A DNA stretch of 64,000 nt from Terrabacter sp. Root181 (GTDB lineage Bacteria > Actinomycetota > Actinomycetes > Actinomycetales > Dermatophilaceae). The position numbers and the translations under genes were made by a program. This document shows positions 52,278 to 60,573 of this stretch, piece by piece. How positions within the stretch are numbered: the first letter of the stretch is position 1; every line of letters begins with the position of its first letter. A model generated the notes under the pieces. The model worked only from the letters and a program-made list of their open reading frames with translations. It searched no databases and was not told where the DNA came from. Location: assembly GCF_001428505.1 (NCBI RefSeq), contig NZ_LMHU01000011.1, positions 95,403 to 159,402 on the forward strand, read 5' to 3'.

Positions 52278-53216
52278 CTAGCCGTGCGAGCGGGGGACGA
52301 GCGTCAGGAGGATTGCCTCGGGACGGCAGGCCAGGCGTACGGGAGCGGTGGGCGCGGTGCCCAGCCCGGCGGACACCTCGAGCCACGCGGCGCCCTCGGG
52401 AGCCTGCGACGACGGCCGGGACCCGGCGCCCGGCCACCAGCGCGACAGACCCTTGACGCGGCCCGTGTCGAGGTCGCAGTTCGTCACGAGAGCGCCGTAG
52501 CCGGGCACGCAGACCTGCCCGCCGTGGGTGTGGCCGGCGACGATGAGGGCGGCGCCGTCGGAGGCGTACGCGTCGAGCACCCGCTGGTAGGGCGCGTGCG
52601 TCACGCCGAGCGTCAGGTCCGCGTCGGGCGAGGCCGGACCGCGCACGAGGTCGAGGCGGTCGTAGCCGAGGTGGGGGTCGTCGACGCCGCGGACGTCGAT
52701 CCGCAGGCCGCGCACGGTGAGCGAGTCGCGACGGTTCGTCAGGTCGACCCAACCGCGAGAGCCGAGGCCGCGCACGAGGTCGGCGGTGGGGAGCCGCTGC
52801 GTCGTGCCGATGCCCTTCGCGAAGTTGCGGGTCAGGTAGCCGAGGGGGTTCTTCAGCTTCGGGGCGAAGTAGTCGTTGGACCCGAGGACGAAGACGCCGG
52901 GGATGCCGAGGAGCCGGTCGTACGCGTCGAGCAGGGCGGGCACCGCATCGGGCGCCGCGATGTTGTCGCCCGTCGTGATGACGAGGTCGGGGTCGAGCGA
53001 CGCGAGGCCGTGCACCCACGAGCGCTTCGCGCGCTGGCGCGGCAGCAGGTGCAGGTCGGACAGGTGCAGCACCCGCAGCGGCTCTGCGCCGTCGGGCAGC
53101 ACCGGCACGTCGAAACGACGCAGCACGAAGGCGTTGCGCTCGACGAGCGAGGCCCAGCCGAGCACCCCGGCGCCGGCGATCCCCAGGCCCAGGACGGTCT
53201 TGGTCACGGCACGCAT
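52278..53216 (-). CDS. membrane-anchored metallophosphoesterase
   Basis: A 312-residue calcineurin-like phosphoesterase. An N-terminal hydrophobic segment (about residues 5-25) precedes the motifs SDLHLL (D54, H56), TTGDN (D84, N85), GSND (114-115; GNH is usual, here N-D) and GHTHGGQ near 228. This is the YaeI-like subgroup, and the substrate is unknown. ATG 53216 was chosen because GAGGAT lies 6 bp upstream. It faces the yqeY-type gene divergently. Confidence 0.9.
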   Translation of the reverse strand: MRAVTKTVLGLGIAGAGVLGWASLVERNAFVLRRFDVPVLPDGAEPLRVLHLSDLHLLPRQRAKRSWVHGLASLDPDLVITTGDNIAAPDAVPALLDAYDRLLGIPGVFVLGSNDYFAPKLKNPLGYLTRNFAKGIGTTQRLPTADLVRGLGSRGWVDLTNRRDSLTVRGLRIDVRGVDDPHLGYDRLDLVRGPASPDADLTLGVTHAPYQRVLDAYASDGAALIVAGHTHGGQVCVPGYGALVTNCDLDTGRVKGLSRWWPGAGSRPSSQAPEGAAWLEVSAGLGTAPTAPVRLACRPEAILLTLVPRSHG

Positions 53217-53296
53217 GGGGCCCATCCTCGCACCCGGGGGCGCGACCCCTGACAAACCGGTCGGGCCCCGCGTGGCCGACCTGACAGACTGGCCCC

Positions 53297-53752
53297 ATGA
53301 GCACCCTCAAGGAGCAGCTGAAGTCCGACCTCACGTCCGCGATGCGCGAGCGGGACCAGGTCCGGGCCGGCTCGCTGCGGATGGCCCTCACCGCCGTCAC
53401 GAACGAGGAGGTCGCCGGCACCGAGCACCGCGAGCTCACCGACGACGACGTGCTCAAGGTCCTCACCAAGGAGGCCAAGAAGCGACGCGAGGCCGCCACG
53501 GCATACGTCGGCGCGGGACGCCCGGAGCTCGCGGCCAAGGAGGACGCCGAGCTCGCCGTCCTCGAGGCGTACCTCCCGAAGCAGCTGGGCGACGACGAGC
53601 TCGAGGCGATCGTCCGCGAGGCCGTCACGGCCTCCGGAGCCACGGGTATGCCGAAGATGGGACTCGCGATGAAGGCCGCCAACGCTGCCGTGGCCGGCCG
53701 CGCCGAGGGTGGACGCGTCGCTGCCATCGTGCGCCGCGTCCTGGCCGGCTGA
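53297..53752 (+). CDS. GatB/YqeY-domain protein
   Basis: A 151-residue YqeY protein, related to the tail domain of amidotransferase GatB. LKEQLKSDLTSAMRERDQVR opens the chain, and EAYLPKQLGDDEL and GMPKMGLAMKAANAAVAGRA follow. It may act in tRNA-linked metabolism, but the role is unproven. CAGACT lies 6 bp before the ATG (leaderless-type start). Confidence 0.92.
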   Translation: MSTLKEQLKSDLTSAMRERDQVRAGSLRMALTAVTNEEVAGTEHRELTDDDVLKVLTKEAKKRREAATAYVGAGRPELAAKEDAELAVLEAYLPKQLGDDELEAIVREAVTASGATGMPKMGLAMKAANAAVAGRAEGGRVAAIVRRVLAG

Positions 53753-53868
53753 CTCCGGCTGCCCGCGCTGTGCGGCACCGTGATGATCATCCTCGCGAGG
53801 CGGTGGCGCCGACGGGAGCGCTGCGACGCGCGTCACGCGTGGGCCGTGATGCCCGGTGCACCGAAGAC

Positions 53869-53905
53869 GACGAAGGCCCGACGCGGATCGCGTCGGGCCT
53901 TCGTC
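53869..53905. terminator. bidirectional terminator
   Basis: A perfect 17-bp stem (GACGAAGGCCCGACGCG and its complement) with a 3-nt loop lies between the convergent yqeY-type and ponA genes. Confidence 0.85.
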
Positions 53906-53914
53906 ATCGCTGGG

Positions 53915-56356
53915 TCAGCCGCGGCCTGGTGGCTTCGTCGGTTTGCCGCCCGGTTTGCCGGGCCCGGTGTTGCCGCCACCTCCGGTGCCGCCGGTGCCGC
54001 CCGTGCCGCCTGGTTTGATGATGGTCGTCTGGGGCTGGGGGAGCTGCTGCCGGTCAGCGCCGCGTGAGGTGTAGATCGTCACGAAGCTGCCGCTCGGCGC
54101 CTGGCCGTAGGGCGAGGTCCCGGCGACGAGGCCGTTCGGCACCGACGAGCTCATCGTGCCACCGACGCCCGCGGAGAAGCCGGCCGCCTGGAGCGTCGTG
54201 ATGGCATCGCCGACCGACATGCCCGTGACGCTCGGGATGTCGACCTGGTCGCCCTTCAGCAGCTTGTCGGACGGTTCGCCGAACTTGACGTCGGGCTGGC
54301 CGTCAAGGGCCCTGTTCATGATGGCCTTCCAGATCGGTGCAGCGATGGCTGCACCGTGCATGACCGGGTAGAACTCGCCGCCGACGCGGACGTTCTTCAT
54401 GACTCGCGTCACCGGGTCGTACGGCGTACCGACCCAGACCGCCGTCACGAGCTGCGGCGTGTAGCCCACGAACCACGACTCGTTGTTGTTGTTCGCCGTT
54501 CCGGTCTTGCCGGCCGACTGGCGGTTGCCGTCGTCGAGCTGGTTGCGGATGCCCGACCCGTTGGTCATGTTGTACTCGAGGAACTTGTCGGTGGCGCGGG
54601 CGACGTCGGGCTCGACGACCTGGTCGCACTTGGAGGCCGGCAGCGCGATGTTCTTGCCGCCTTGCGTGATCTTCGTGACGGCGACCATCGGGCACTTCTT
54701 GCCCTCGGCTGCGAGCACGCCGTAGGCGTGCGCGACGCCCTGCGGGGAGACGTCGTCGCCACCGAGGATGTACTGCGGGGCGTACTTGCCGATCGTCTGG
54801 CCGTCAGCGCGGTGCAGCCCGAGACGGATCATCGTGTCGCGGACCTTGCAGCCGCCGAGCTGCTCGACGAGGGCGACGAACGCGGTGTTGGTCGACAGCG
54901 CCGTCGCCTCCATGAGCGAGATCTTGCCGCCCTTGAACGGCGTGTCGTTGCGGACCTTCCAGGGCTCACCCGGGCCGCAGTTCTTGGTGCCGCCGGGCCA
55001 CTCCTTGGGCGTGTACGTCGCCTTGCTCTCGCCGCCGGCGGCCTTGGCGTCGACCGACGACTTCGTGTTCATGCCGGACTGCATGGCCGTCACCAGCGCG
55101 AACGCCTTGGCCGTCGAGCCGAACTGGAAGCCGCCGGACCCGCCGTACTTCTTGTCGAGCGCCCAGTTGATGCCCGTCTCACCGCCGGCGTCCTTGCTGA
55201 CGGAGTACGAGGTGTTCTGGGCGAAGGCGAGCACCTTGCCGGTGTTGGGGTCGGCGACGTAGGCCGCGGAACCGATGCGGGCCTTGTTGCCGATCGGCAC
55301 CTTCTTGGTGATCTCCTTCTGCGCGTAGTCCTGCAGCTTGGGATCGAGCGTCGTCGTGATGGTGACGCCGCCGCGGTAGAGGGTCCGCTTGCGCTCCTCG
55401 ACCGTCTTGCCGAGCTGCGGCATGGCCAGGGCGTAGTTGACGATGAAGTCACACCAGTACGGGTAGGGCGAGGCGAGGCACGTGCTCTTGGGCTGCGTCA
55501 CGCGCATGTCCTGCTTGAGCGTGCGCTTCTTGGCGGCCTGCCACTGCTTGTCGGTGATCTTGCCGAGCTCGTGCATGCGGTCGAGCACGACGTTGCGTCG
55601 GGCCACGGCCTTCTTCGGGAAGTTCACGGGGTCCGTCGTGCCGGGGTTCTGCGTCAGTCCGGCGAGGAGCGCCGCCTGGGACAGGCTCAGCCTGCTCGCC
55701 GGGACGCTGAAGTAGTGCTGGGCCGCGGCCTCGACGCCGTAGGCGCGGTCGCCGTAGTAGACGAGGTTGAGGTAGCCCTCGAGGATCTGGTCCTTCGACA
55801 GCTTCTTCTCCAGCGTGATGGCGTACTTCAGCTCCTTGAGCTTGCGCATGTAGTCCTTCTTGACGGCCTCGGCGGCCGCCTCCTCGTTGCCGGAGCTGAG
55901 GGCGGAGTACTGGAGCGAGATCTTGACGTACTGCTGGGTGAGCGACGAGGCGCCGACCGAGGAGCCGTTGCGCAGGTTGGAGATGACGGCGCGGGCGGTG
56001 CCCTGGATGTCGATGCCACCGTGGTCGTAGAAGCGGTGGTCCTCGATCGCGACCTGGGCCTCGCGCATGATCGGCGCGATCCTGGTCAGCGGCACGACCG
56101 TGCGGTTCTGCTCCTGCGGCGTGGCGATGACGGTGCCGTCGGCCGCGAGGATGCGCGAGGTCTGGGCCAGCGGGTCGGTCGTGAACTCGCTCGGGAGCTC
56201 GTTGAAGACGTCGACCCCGCTGCGGGCGAGGGCGCCCGTGGCGCCCACCGCGGGCATCACCAGGCCGGCGGCGAGCAGGCCGAGCACGAGCGCGGACGCG
56301 AGGAACGCGCCGAGCAGGCTGATGACGCCGCCGATCGAGGTAGTGCGTGAAGACAT
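53915..56356 (-). CDS. bifunctional class A penicillin-binding protein with PASTA domain (PonA2-like)
   Basis: An 813-residue peptidoglycan synthase. After a membrane anchor (about residues 8-35), the glycosyltransferase has catalytic E105 in VAIEDHRFYDHGG. The transpeptidase has STAK (S414), STN (488-490) and KTG (617-619). One PASTA domain (about 705-768) and a Gly/Pro-rich tail with GGT repeats end the chain. TACCCT lies 7 bp before the ATG (leaderless). Its divergent WhiB neighbour matches the mycobacterial ponA2-whiB4 arrangement. Confidence 0.95.
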   Translation of the reverse strand: MSSRTTSIGGVISLLGAFLASALVLGLLAAGLVMPAVGATGALARSGVDVFNELPSEFTTDPLAQTSRILAADGTVIATPQEQNRTVVPLTRIAPIMREAQVAIEDHRFYDHGGIDIQGTARAVISNLRNGSSVGASSLTQQYVKISLQYSALSSGNEEAAAEAVKKDYMRKLKELKYAITLEKKLSKDQILEGYLNLVYYGDRAYGVEAAAQHYFSVPASRLSLSQAALLAGLTQNPGTTDPVNFPKKAVARRNVVLDRMHELGKITDKQWQAAKKRTLKQDMRVTQPKSTCLASPYPYWCDFIVNYALAMPQLGKTVEERKRTLYRGGVTITTTLDPKLQDYAQKEITKKVPIGNKARIGSAAYVADPNTGKVLAFAQNTSYSVSKDAGGETGINWALDKKYGGSGGFQFGSTAKAFALVTAMQSGMNTKSSVDAKAAGGESKATYTPKEWPGGTKNCGPGEPWKVRNDTPFKGGKISLMEATALSTNTAFVALVEQLGGCKVRDTMIRLGLHRADGQTIGKYAPQYILGGDDVSPQGVAHAYGVLAAEGKKCPMVAVTKITQGGKNIALPASKCDQVVEPDVARATDKFLEYNMTNGSGIRNQLDDGNRQSAGKTGTANNNNESWFVGYTPQLVTAVWVGTPYDPVTRVMKNVRVGGEFYPVMHGAAIAAPIWKAIMNRALDGQPDVKFGEPSDKLLKGDQVDIPSVTGMSVGDAITTLQAAGFSAGVGGTMSSSVPNGLVAGTSPYGQAPSGSFVTIYTSRGADRQQLPQPQTTIIKPGGTGGTGGTGGGGNTGPGKPGGKPTKPPGRG

Positions 56357-56469
56357 GGGCCCAAGGGTAACCGCTCACCCTATGGCCACAGTTTCTCCGC
56401 AGCCACCCGGGTCTGCGGGTGTCTCAAACGGGCCGTTCGCGCCTCGGATGACCATGGCGCCGGCCCCGA

Positions 56470-56513
56470 GGTGACTAGTCACCGTCTCAACTAAATGGTC
56501 CATAGGTGCTATG
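56470..56513. promoter_or_regulatory. two palindromes in the ponA-whiB divergent region
   Basis: A perfect 14-bp palindrome GGTGACTAGTCACC (56470-56483) and an inverted repeat CATAG-GTG-CTATG (56501-56513) lie in the 284-bp gap, about 115-170 bp upstream of either gene. They are candidate binding sites for a shared regulator. Confidence 0.5.
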
Positions 56514-56640
56514 TCGGGCCGGGGCCAGCGCTCGTAATGTCTCGTTTGGGCCTTAGGGGGGTCCACTTGATCAGGATCGGTGGGACGGTCCGCGGTCAGT
56601 CCGGATGTCATGGGAGGCGCCGGGCGGGGAGGGGTAAACA

Positions 56641-56946
56641 ATGAGTGCTGTCGCAATCGTGGATCCGTGGGTGGACGAGTGGGCCAGTCAGGCCAGCTGT
56701 TCAGGCACGGACCCGGATGCTCTGTTCGTCCGAGGCAAGGCCCAGCACGACGCGAAGGCCGTCTGCAAGACGTGTCCGGTCCTCGCGCAGTGCCTGGCCG
56801 AGGCTCTCGACAACCGGACCGAGTTCGGCGTCTGGGGAGGCATGACCGAGCGCGAGCGTCGGGCCCTGCTGCGCAAGCGGCCGGACATCACCTCGTGGAA
56901 GTCGGCGCTCCGGGCGGGCATGGCCTCACAGGTCAAGCACGACTGA
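56641..56946 (+). CDS. WhiB-family iron-sulfur regulator (WhiB4/WblA-like by context)
   Basis: A 101-residue WhiB protein. The four [Fe-S] cysteines are C20, C42, C45 and C51, the GVWGG turn is at 63-67, and a basic DNA-contact segment follows (ERERRALLRKRPD). GGAGGGG lies about 6 bp before the ATG. Position next to ponA and the two GET3-like ATPase genes points to the WhiB4/WblA group, which senses oxidants. That assignment is by synteny. Confidence 0.93.
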   Translation: MSAVAIVDPWVDEWASQASCSGTDPDALFVRGKAQHDAKAVCKTCPVLAQCLAEALDNRTEFGVWGGMTERERRALLRKRPDITSWKSALRAGMASQVKHD

Positions 56947-57020
56947 GCCGCATCCACACCGACCGGTCTCCGGTCGCACGAGCCATACGTGAGCGGGGCC
57001 GTGGCCACCTGAGGGGTGGT

Positions 57021-58196
57021 TCACGACCCCCCTAGCGCGTGTCCGATCTCGCGCAGGCTGTCGAGGTCGTGGACGTCGCGTCCCAGCGCGGGCACGTTCA
57101 CCACGGGTATGCCGGGGTGTGACCGTGAGAAGCGGTCCGCGAGCTCCCGCTGTCGCTCGGCCGTGCGCACGAGCGATGCGTGGAGCCGCAGCAGGCCGGC
57201 GGCGTTCGACGCCGACTTCGGACCTCCGCCCTCCTCGAGCGACTCCGCGGCGGCGAGCGCCCGTGACGGGGTGACTCCGGTCGCCGAGACGCGGCCGATG
57301 CGGTTGACGACGAGCCCGGCGAGCGGCATACCGTCCGCCTCGAGGCGGTCGACGAAGTAGGACGCCTCGCGGAGCGCGTCGCGCTCGGGTGCGGCGACGA
57401 CGAGGAAGGCCGTGCCCTGCTCGGACAGCAGCCGGTACGTCTCGTCGGCGCGCTCGCGGAAGCCGCCGAACATCGTGTCGAGGGCGTTGACGAAGGTCTG
57501 GACGTCGCTGAGCATCTGGCCGCCGAGGATCTTCGTCATCGCGCCGGTCACGATCTGCACGCCGACGCCGAAGACCTTGAGGCCTGCGCGGCCGCCCGCC
57601 TTGGCCGGCGCCGTGAGCAGGCGGATGAACCGTCCGTCGAGGAAGCTGCCGAGCCGGTTGGGGGCGTCGAGGAAGTCCAGGGCCGACCGGGACGGCGGGG
57701 TGTCGACGACGATGAGGTCCCACGGGGCGTCCTCGGTGCCGGCGCTCGCCTTGAGCTGCCCGAGCTTCTCCATCGCCATGTACTCCTGCGTGCCGGCGAA
57801 GGAGCTGCTCACGGCCTGGTAGAAGGGGTTGGCGAGGATCTGCTCGGCCTTGCCCGGCTCGGAGTGGGCGATGACGACCTCGTCGAAGGTCCGCTTCATG
57901 TCGAGCATCATCGCGTGGAGGCTGCCGCCCGCGGAGGTGTCGATGTCGGTGACCGGCCGGGGTGTGTTGTCGAGCTCGGTGAGGCCGAGCGACTGGGCCA
58001 GACGACGAGCCGGGTCGATCGTCAGGACGACCACCTTGCGACCCGACTCGGCGGCGCGCAGGCCCAGGGCCGCGGCCGTCGTCGTCTTGCCGACGCCGCC
58101 CGAGCCGCAGCAGACGACGATCTGGGTCGCGGGGTCGTCGATGAGCGCGTCGACGTCGAGCGCCGGAGCCTTGCTCGAGACGGGGCCGGGGCTCAT
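57021..58196 (-). CDS. ArsA/GET3-like ATPase, second of a pair (Rv3680-like)
   Basis: A 391-residue deviant Walker ATPase. The P-loop is GSGGVGKTTT near residues 32-41, switch I DPARRLAQSLG, and a DTPPSR motif follows. It corresponds to mycobacterial Rv3680 by order. Its ATG overlaps the stop of the first ATPase (ATGA), so the two are made together and probably form a heterodimer. Homologues have been studied as bacterial GET3 homologues; client proteins are not known. Confidence 0.9.
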   Translation of the reverse strand: MSPGPVSSKAPALDVDALIDDPATQIVVCCGSGGVGKTTTAAALGLRAAESGRKVVVLTIDPARRLAQSLGLTELDNTPRPVTDIDTSAGGSLHAMMLDMKRTFDEVVIAHSEPGKAEQILANPFYQAVSSSFAGTQEYMAMEKLGQLKASAGTEDAPWDLIVVDTPPSRSALDFLDAPNRLGSFLDGRFIRLLTAPAKAGGRAGLKVFGVGVQIVTGAMTKILGGQMLSDVQTFVNALDTMFGGFRERADETYRLLSEQGTAFLVVAAPERDALREASYFVDRLEADGMPLAGLVVNRIGRVSATGVTPSRALAAAESLEEGGGPKSASNAAGLLRLHASLVRTAERQRELADRFSRSHPGIPVVNVPALGRDVHDLDSLREIGHALGGS

Positions 58197-59257
58197 GCGT
58201 CGACCGTGCCGGCACCAACGTGCGGGTCGACGTGCGAGAGCTGCGGGTCGACGTGGTGGACGAAGAGCGGCACGAGGAGGTCGGCGAGCTCGCGGACCGA
58301 GCCGGAGTCGACGCCGTCGGGCAGGGCAGGCAGCGAGGCGATCGGAAGCCCGGTGGCCTCCAGGAGCGCGAGCTGCTCGCGCTCGAGGTCGATGCGCTGG
58401 GCGTGGTCGCGGGCCTCCTCGAGCAGGCCGTCGACGAGCTCGGGCGTCGCCTTGACGCCGGCCTCGCCGAGCTGGGTACGGATCGAGGGCTTGTGCAGCC
58501 GACCCTCGCGGGCCTTCTCGAGCGCGGTGTCGTCGAGGAGTGGCTCGCGCACCATGTTGACGATGATCGCGCCCGGGTGCAGACCCTTGGCGCGCAGGTC
58601 CTCGATGGCCTCGAGCGTCTCCTGGACCGGCATCTCCTCGAGCAGGGTCACGACGTGCACGACGGTCTGCTCGGACTCGAGCAGGCGGGTGATCGAGCCG
58701 GCCTGCGAGGCGATCGGCCCGACGCGGGCGAGGTCGGCGACCTCGGAGTTGACCGAGAGGAAGCGGCCGATGCGTCCCGTCGGCGGGGCGTCCAGGACGA
58801 TGCCGTCGTAGACCGGGGCGGCGTCGCCCTTGTGCTTGCCGTCGCGGCGGCGCCGGTTGGCCTCGTAGATCTTGCCGATGAGCAGGACGTCCCGGACGCC
58901 GGGCGCGATGGTGGTCGCGAAGTCGATGGCGCCGAACTTCTCGAGGAGCTTGCCCGCGCGTCCGAGCTTGTAGAACAGGTGGAGGTACTCCAGCAGGGCG
59001 GCCTTGGGCTCGATCGACAGGCCGACGACCTCGCCGCCCCCCGGCAGCCGCACGATGCGGGTCTCGTCGGTGCCGAGCGGGGGCACGTCGAAGGTCTGGC
59101 TGATGCCCTGGCGGCCCTCGACCTCGGTCAGCAGCACGTGGGCCGGTGTCGACGCGAGGGCGAGTGCGATCGCCGAGGCGACCGTGGTCTTGCCCGTGCC
59201 GCCCTTGCCGGTGACGACGTGCAACCGCGCTCGCGCAAAGGTGGGGCCGGTCGTCAC
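58193..59257 (-). CDS. ArsA/GET3-like ATPase, first of a pair (Rv3679-like)
   Basis: A 354-residue ATPase with P-loop GKGGTGKTTVA near residues 17-27 and the LDAPPTGR motif. It lacks metalloid-binding cysteines typical of arsenite pumps, so an anion-pump label would be misleading. GTG 59257 has TAGAGT 6 bp upstream (leaderless). In mycobacteria the divergent neighbour is the DUF4177 gene. Here a DUF559 gene, repeats and a hydrolase lie in between. Confidence 0.9.
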   Translation of the reverse strand: MTTGPTFARARLHVVTGKGGTGKTTVASAIALALASTPAHVLLTEVEGRQGISQTFDVPPLGTDETRIVRLPGGGEVVGLSIEPKAALLEYLHLFYKLGRAGKLLEKFGAIDFATTIAPGVRDVLLIGKIYEANRRRRDGKHKGDAAPVYDGIVLDAPPTGRIGRFLSVNSEVADLARVGPIASQAGSITRLLESEQTVVHVVTLLEEMPVQETLEAIEDLRAKGLHPGAIIVNMVREPLLDDTALEKAREGRLHKPSIRTQLGEAGVKATPELVDGLLEEARDHAQRIDLEREQLALLEATGLPIASLPALPDGVDSGSVRELADLLVPLFVHHVDPQLSHVDPHVGAGTVDA

Positions 59258-59292
59258 GCGTCCACTCTAGGACCCGCCCCACACCCACCCCC

Positions 59293-59340
59293 GTTCGAGG
59301 TGATCCCGGTAGCACCGTGGGTGTCGGAATCACCTCGAAC
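59293..59340. repeat. 24-nt-centre palindrome, copy 1
   Basis: Perfect 12-bp arms GTTCGAGGTGAT / ATCACCTCGAAC around a 24-nt centre. It lies between the ATPase operon promoter and copy 2, on the 3' side of the DUF559 gene. Confidence 0.9.
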
Positions 59341-59355
59341 GAGGCCGACCCACCG

Positions 59356-59409
59356 CCGGTTCGAGGTGATCGCGGTAGCCGCACCGGTGGCGGGATCACC
59401 TCGAACCGG
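59356..59409. repeat. 24-nt-centre palindrome, copy 2
   Basis: Perfect 15-bp arms CCGGTTCGAGGTGAT / ATCACCTCGAACCGG around a 24-nt centre. It lies 16 bp from copy 1 and ends 18 bp before the 3' end of the DUF559 gene. Confidence 0.92.
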
Positions 59410-59426
59410 TGCGAGCGGGACGTGCG

Positions 59427-60347
59427 TCAGGCGGCGGGGTGCTCGAGCTGGGCGTGGCCCTGGGCCACCTGGCTCATGAACTCGTCGGTGAAGACACGCA
59501 GCCCGACGAGGTCGATGCGGAGCGCGCGGTCCCCCTTGAGGACGAGCGCGTTGGTGCGGAGGTTGTCCGCCGAGACGGCCAGAGCGCGCCCGTGCTGGAC
59601 GCCGTCGATCTCGACCACGAGCCCGTTGCGCCAGCGGACGTCGAGATAGACCCGACCTCGATCGGTGCGCACGACGACCTGCCGGTCCGGCTCCGGGAGC
59701 CCGCGCTCGCGGCACAGCCGGGCGAAGTCGAGCTCGCCCAGCGACTGCACACCGAGCGCGATGTCACGCACGACTTCCTTGACGAACGCCCTGCGACGTC
59801 TGCCCCGAAGCTGCCTGGTTGCCCGCAGCAGCTGCTCCGGGGAGGCCAGTCCCTGCTGCGCCGTCATGAGCAGGATGAGCGCCGCCTGCCGGTTGCTGAC
59901 GGCCCAGTGCGCCGCACGGACCGCTGCCACCGCCGGGCGTGTCCGGGGGATCCCGACCTCGATCACCTCGCCGTCGACGCGCCGGATCACCTTGTGCGGC
60001 GCCACACCGCGGGGCCAGGTCACACGGGCAGTGTGGACGACGGAGCAGTGGATCGCCGGGTCGTCGTAGTGCTCGAGTCCGGCGACCTGAAGCGCTGTCA
60101 CGCCATCGAGCGCGGCGACGTCCGGCCCGACCTCCCAGACGGCACGCCACAGGGTCTCCTCACGGCTCAGTGGACGGGTGTGCACGGCGACTGTGACGTC
60201 GCCGTGCACCACCCACCGCTCCGAGCGAACTTCGTAGGCCACGTGACGTCGCTCGATACCAGCTGACCGAAGCATCGCCCGCGACACGACCCCGCCGTGA
60301 CGCTCGGCGAGATCACGGGCGATCCGCCGTCGTTCCGAACCCTTCAT
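59427..60347 (-). CDS. DUF559 (Vsr-like nuclease fold) protein with AbiEi-like N-terminus
   Basis: A 306-residue protein of a type abundant in actinobacteria. The N-terminal part resembles the AbiEi-type winged helix (HGGVVSRAMLRSAGIERRHV). The C-terminal 110 residues fit DUF559, a Vsr/restriction-endonuclease-like fold (LPEPDRQVVVRTDRGRVYLD, VEIDGVQHG, DNLRTNALVLKG). The D...E-D-H residues expected of a nuclease site are visible. ATG 60347 was chosen over TTG 60356. The function is unproven. Pairs of identical palindromic elements lie on both sides. Confidence 0.85.
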   Translation of the reverse strand: MKGSERRRIARDLAERHGGVVSRAMLRSAGIERRHVAYEVRSERWVVHGDVTVAVHTRPLSREETLWRAVWEVGPDVAALDGVTALQVAGLEHYDDPAIHCSVVHTARVTWPRGVAPHKVIRRVDGEVIEVGIPRTRPAVAAVRAAHWAVSNRQAALILLMTAQQGLASPEQLLRATRQLRGRRRRAFVKEVVRDIALGVQSLGELDFARLCRERGLPEPDRQVVVRTDRGRVYLDVRWRNGLVVEIDGVQHGRALAVSADNLRTNALVLKGDRALRIDLVGLRVFTDEFMSQVAQGHAQLEHPAA

Positions 60348-60440
60348 GCGTCCCAAGGTCGCGGTGTCCCCGGTCCGGGGCGAGCGGCATACGCACGCCT
60401 GTGGACGGGGAGGCAGCGGCCGGGTGGGGCTGTGGATACC

Positions 60441-60492
60441 CGGTTCGAGGTGATGTCGGCACCGCCGTGGCCCCCGCGATCACCTCGAACCG
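60441..60492. repeat. 24-nt-centre palindrome, copy 3
   Basis: Perfect 14-bp arms CGGTTCGAGGTGAT / ATCACCTCGAACCG around a 24-nt centre, 94 bp upstream of the DUF559 start. Confidence 0.92.
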
Positions 60493-60509
60493 AGGGAGGC
60501 GACGCCGAG

Positions 60510-60553
60510 TCGAGGTGATGTCGAGACCGACGAGGCTGCCGCGATCACCTCGA
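60510..60553. repeat. 24-nt-centre palindrome, copy 4
   Basis: Perfect 10-bp arms TCGAGGTGAT / ATCACCTCGA around a 24-nt centre, 17 bp from copy 3. It lies 20 bp before the 3' end of the hydrolase gene. Confidence 0.88.
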
Positions 60554-60573
60554 ACCGGCGAGCGCGGGGGGAG

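Noticed and set aside
57021-59257. Arsenite efflux ATPase function for the ATPase pair
   Set aside because: There is no arsB, arsC or arsR gene and no metal-binding cysteine set; context fits the Rv3679/Rv3680 GET3-like pair.
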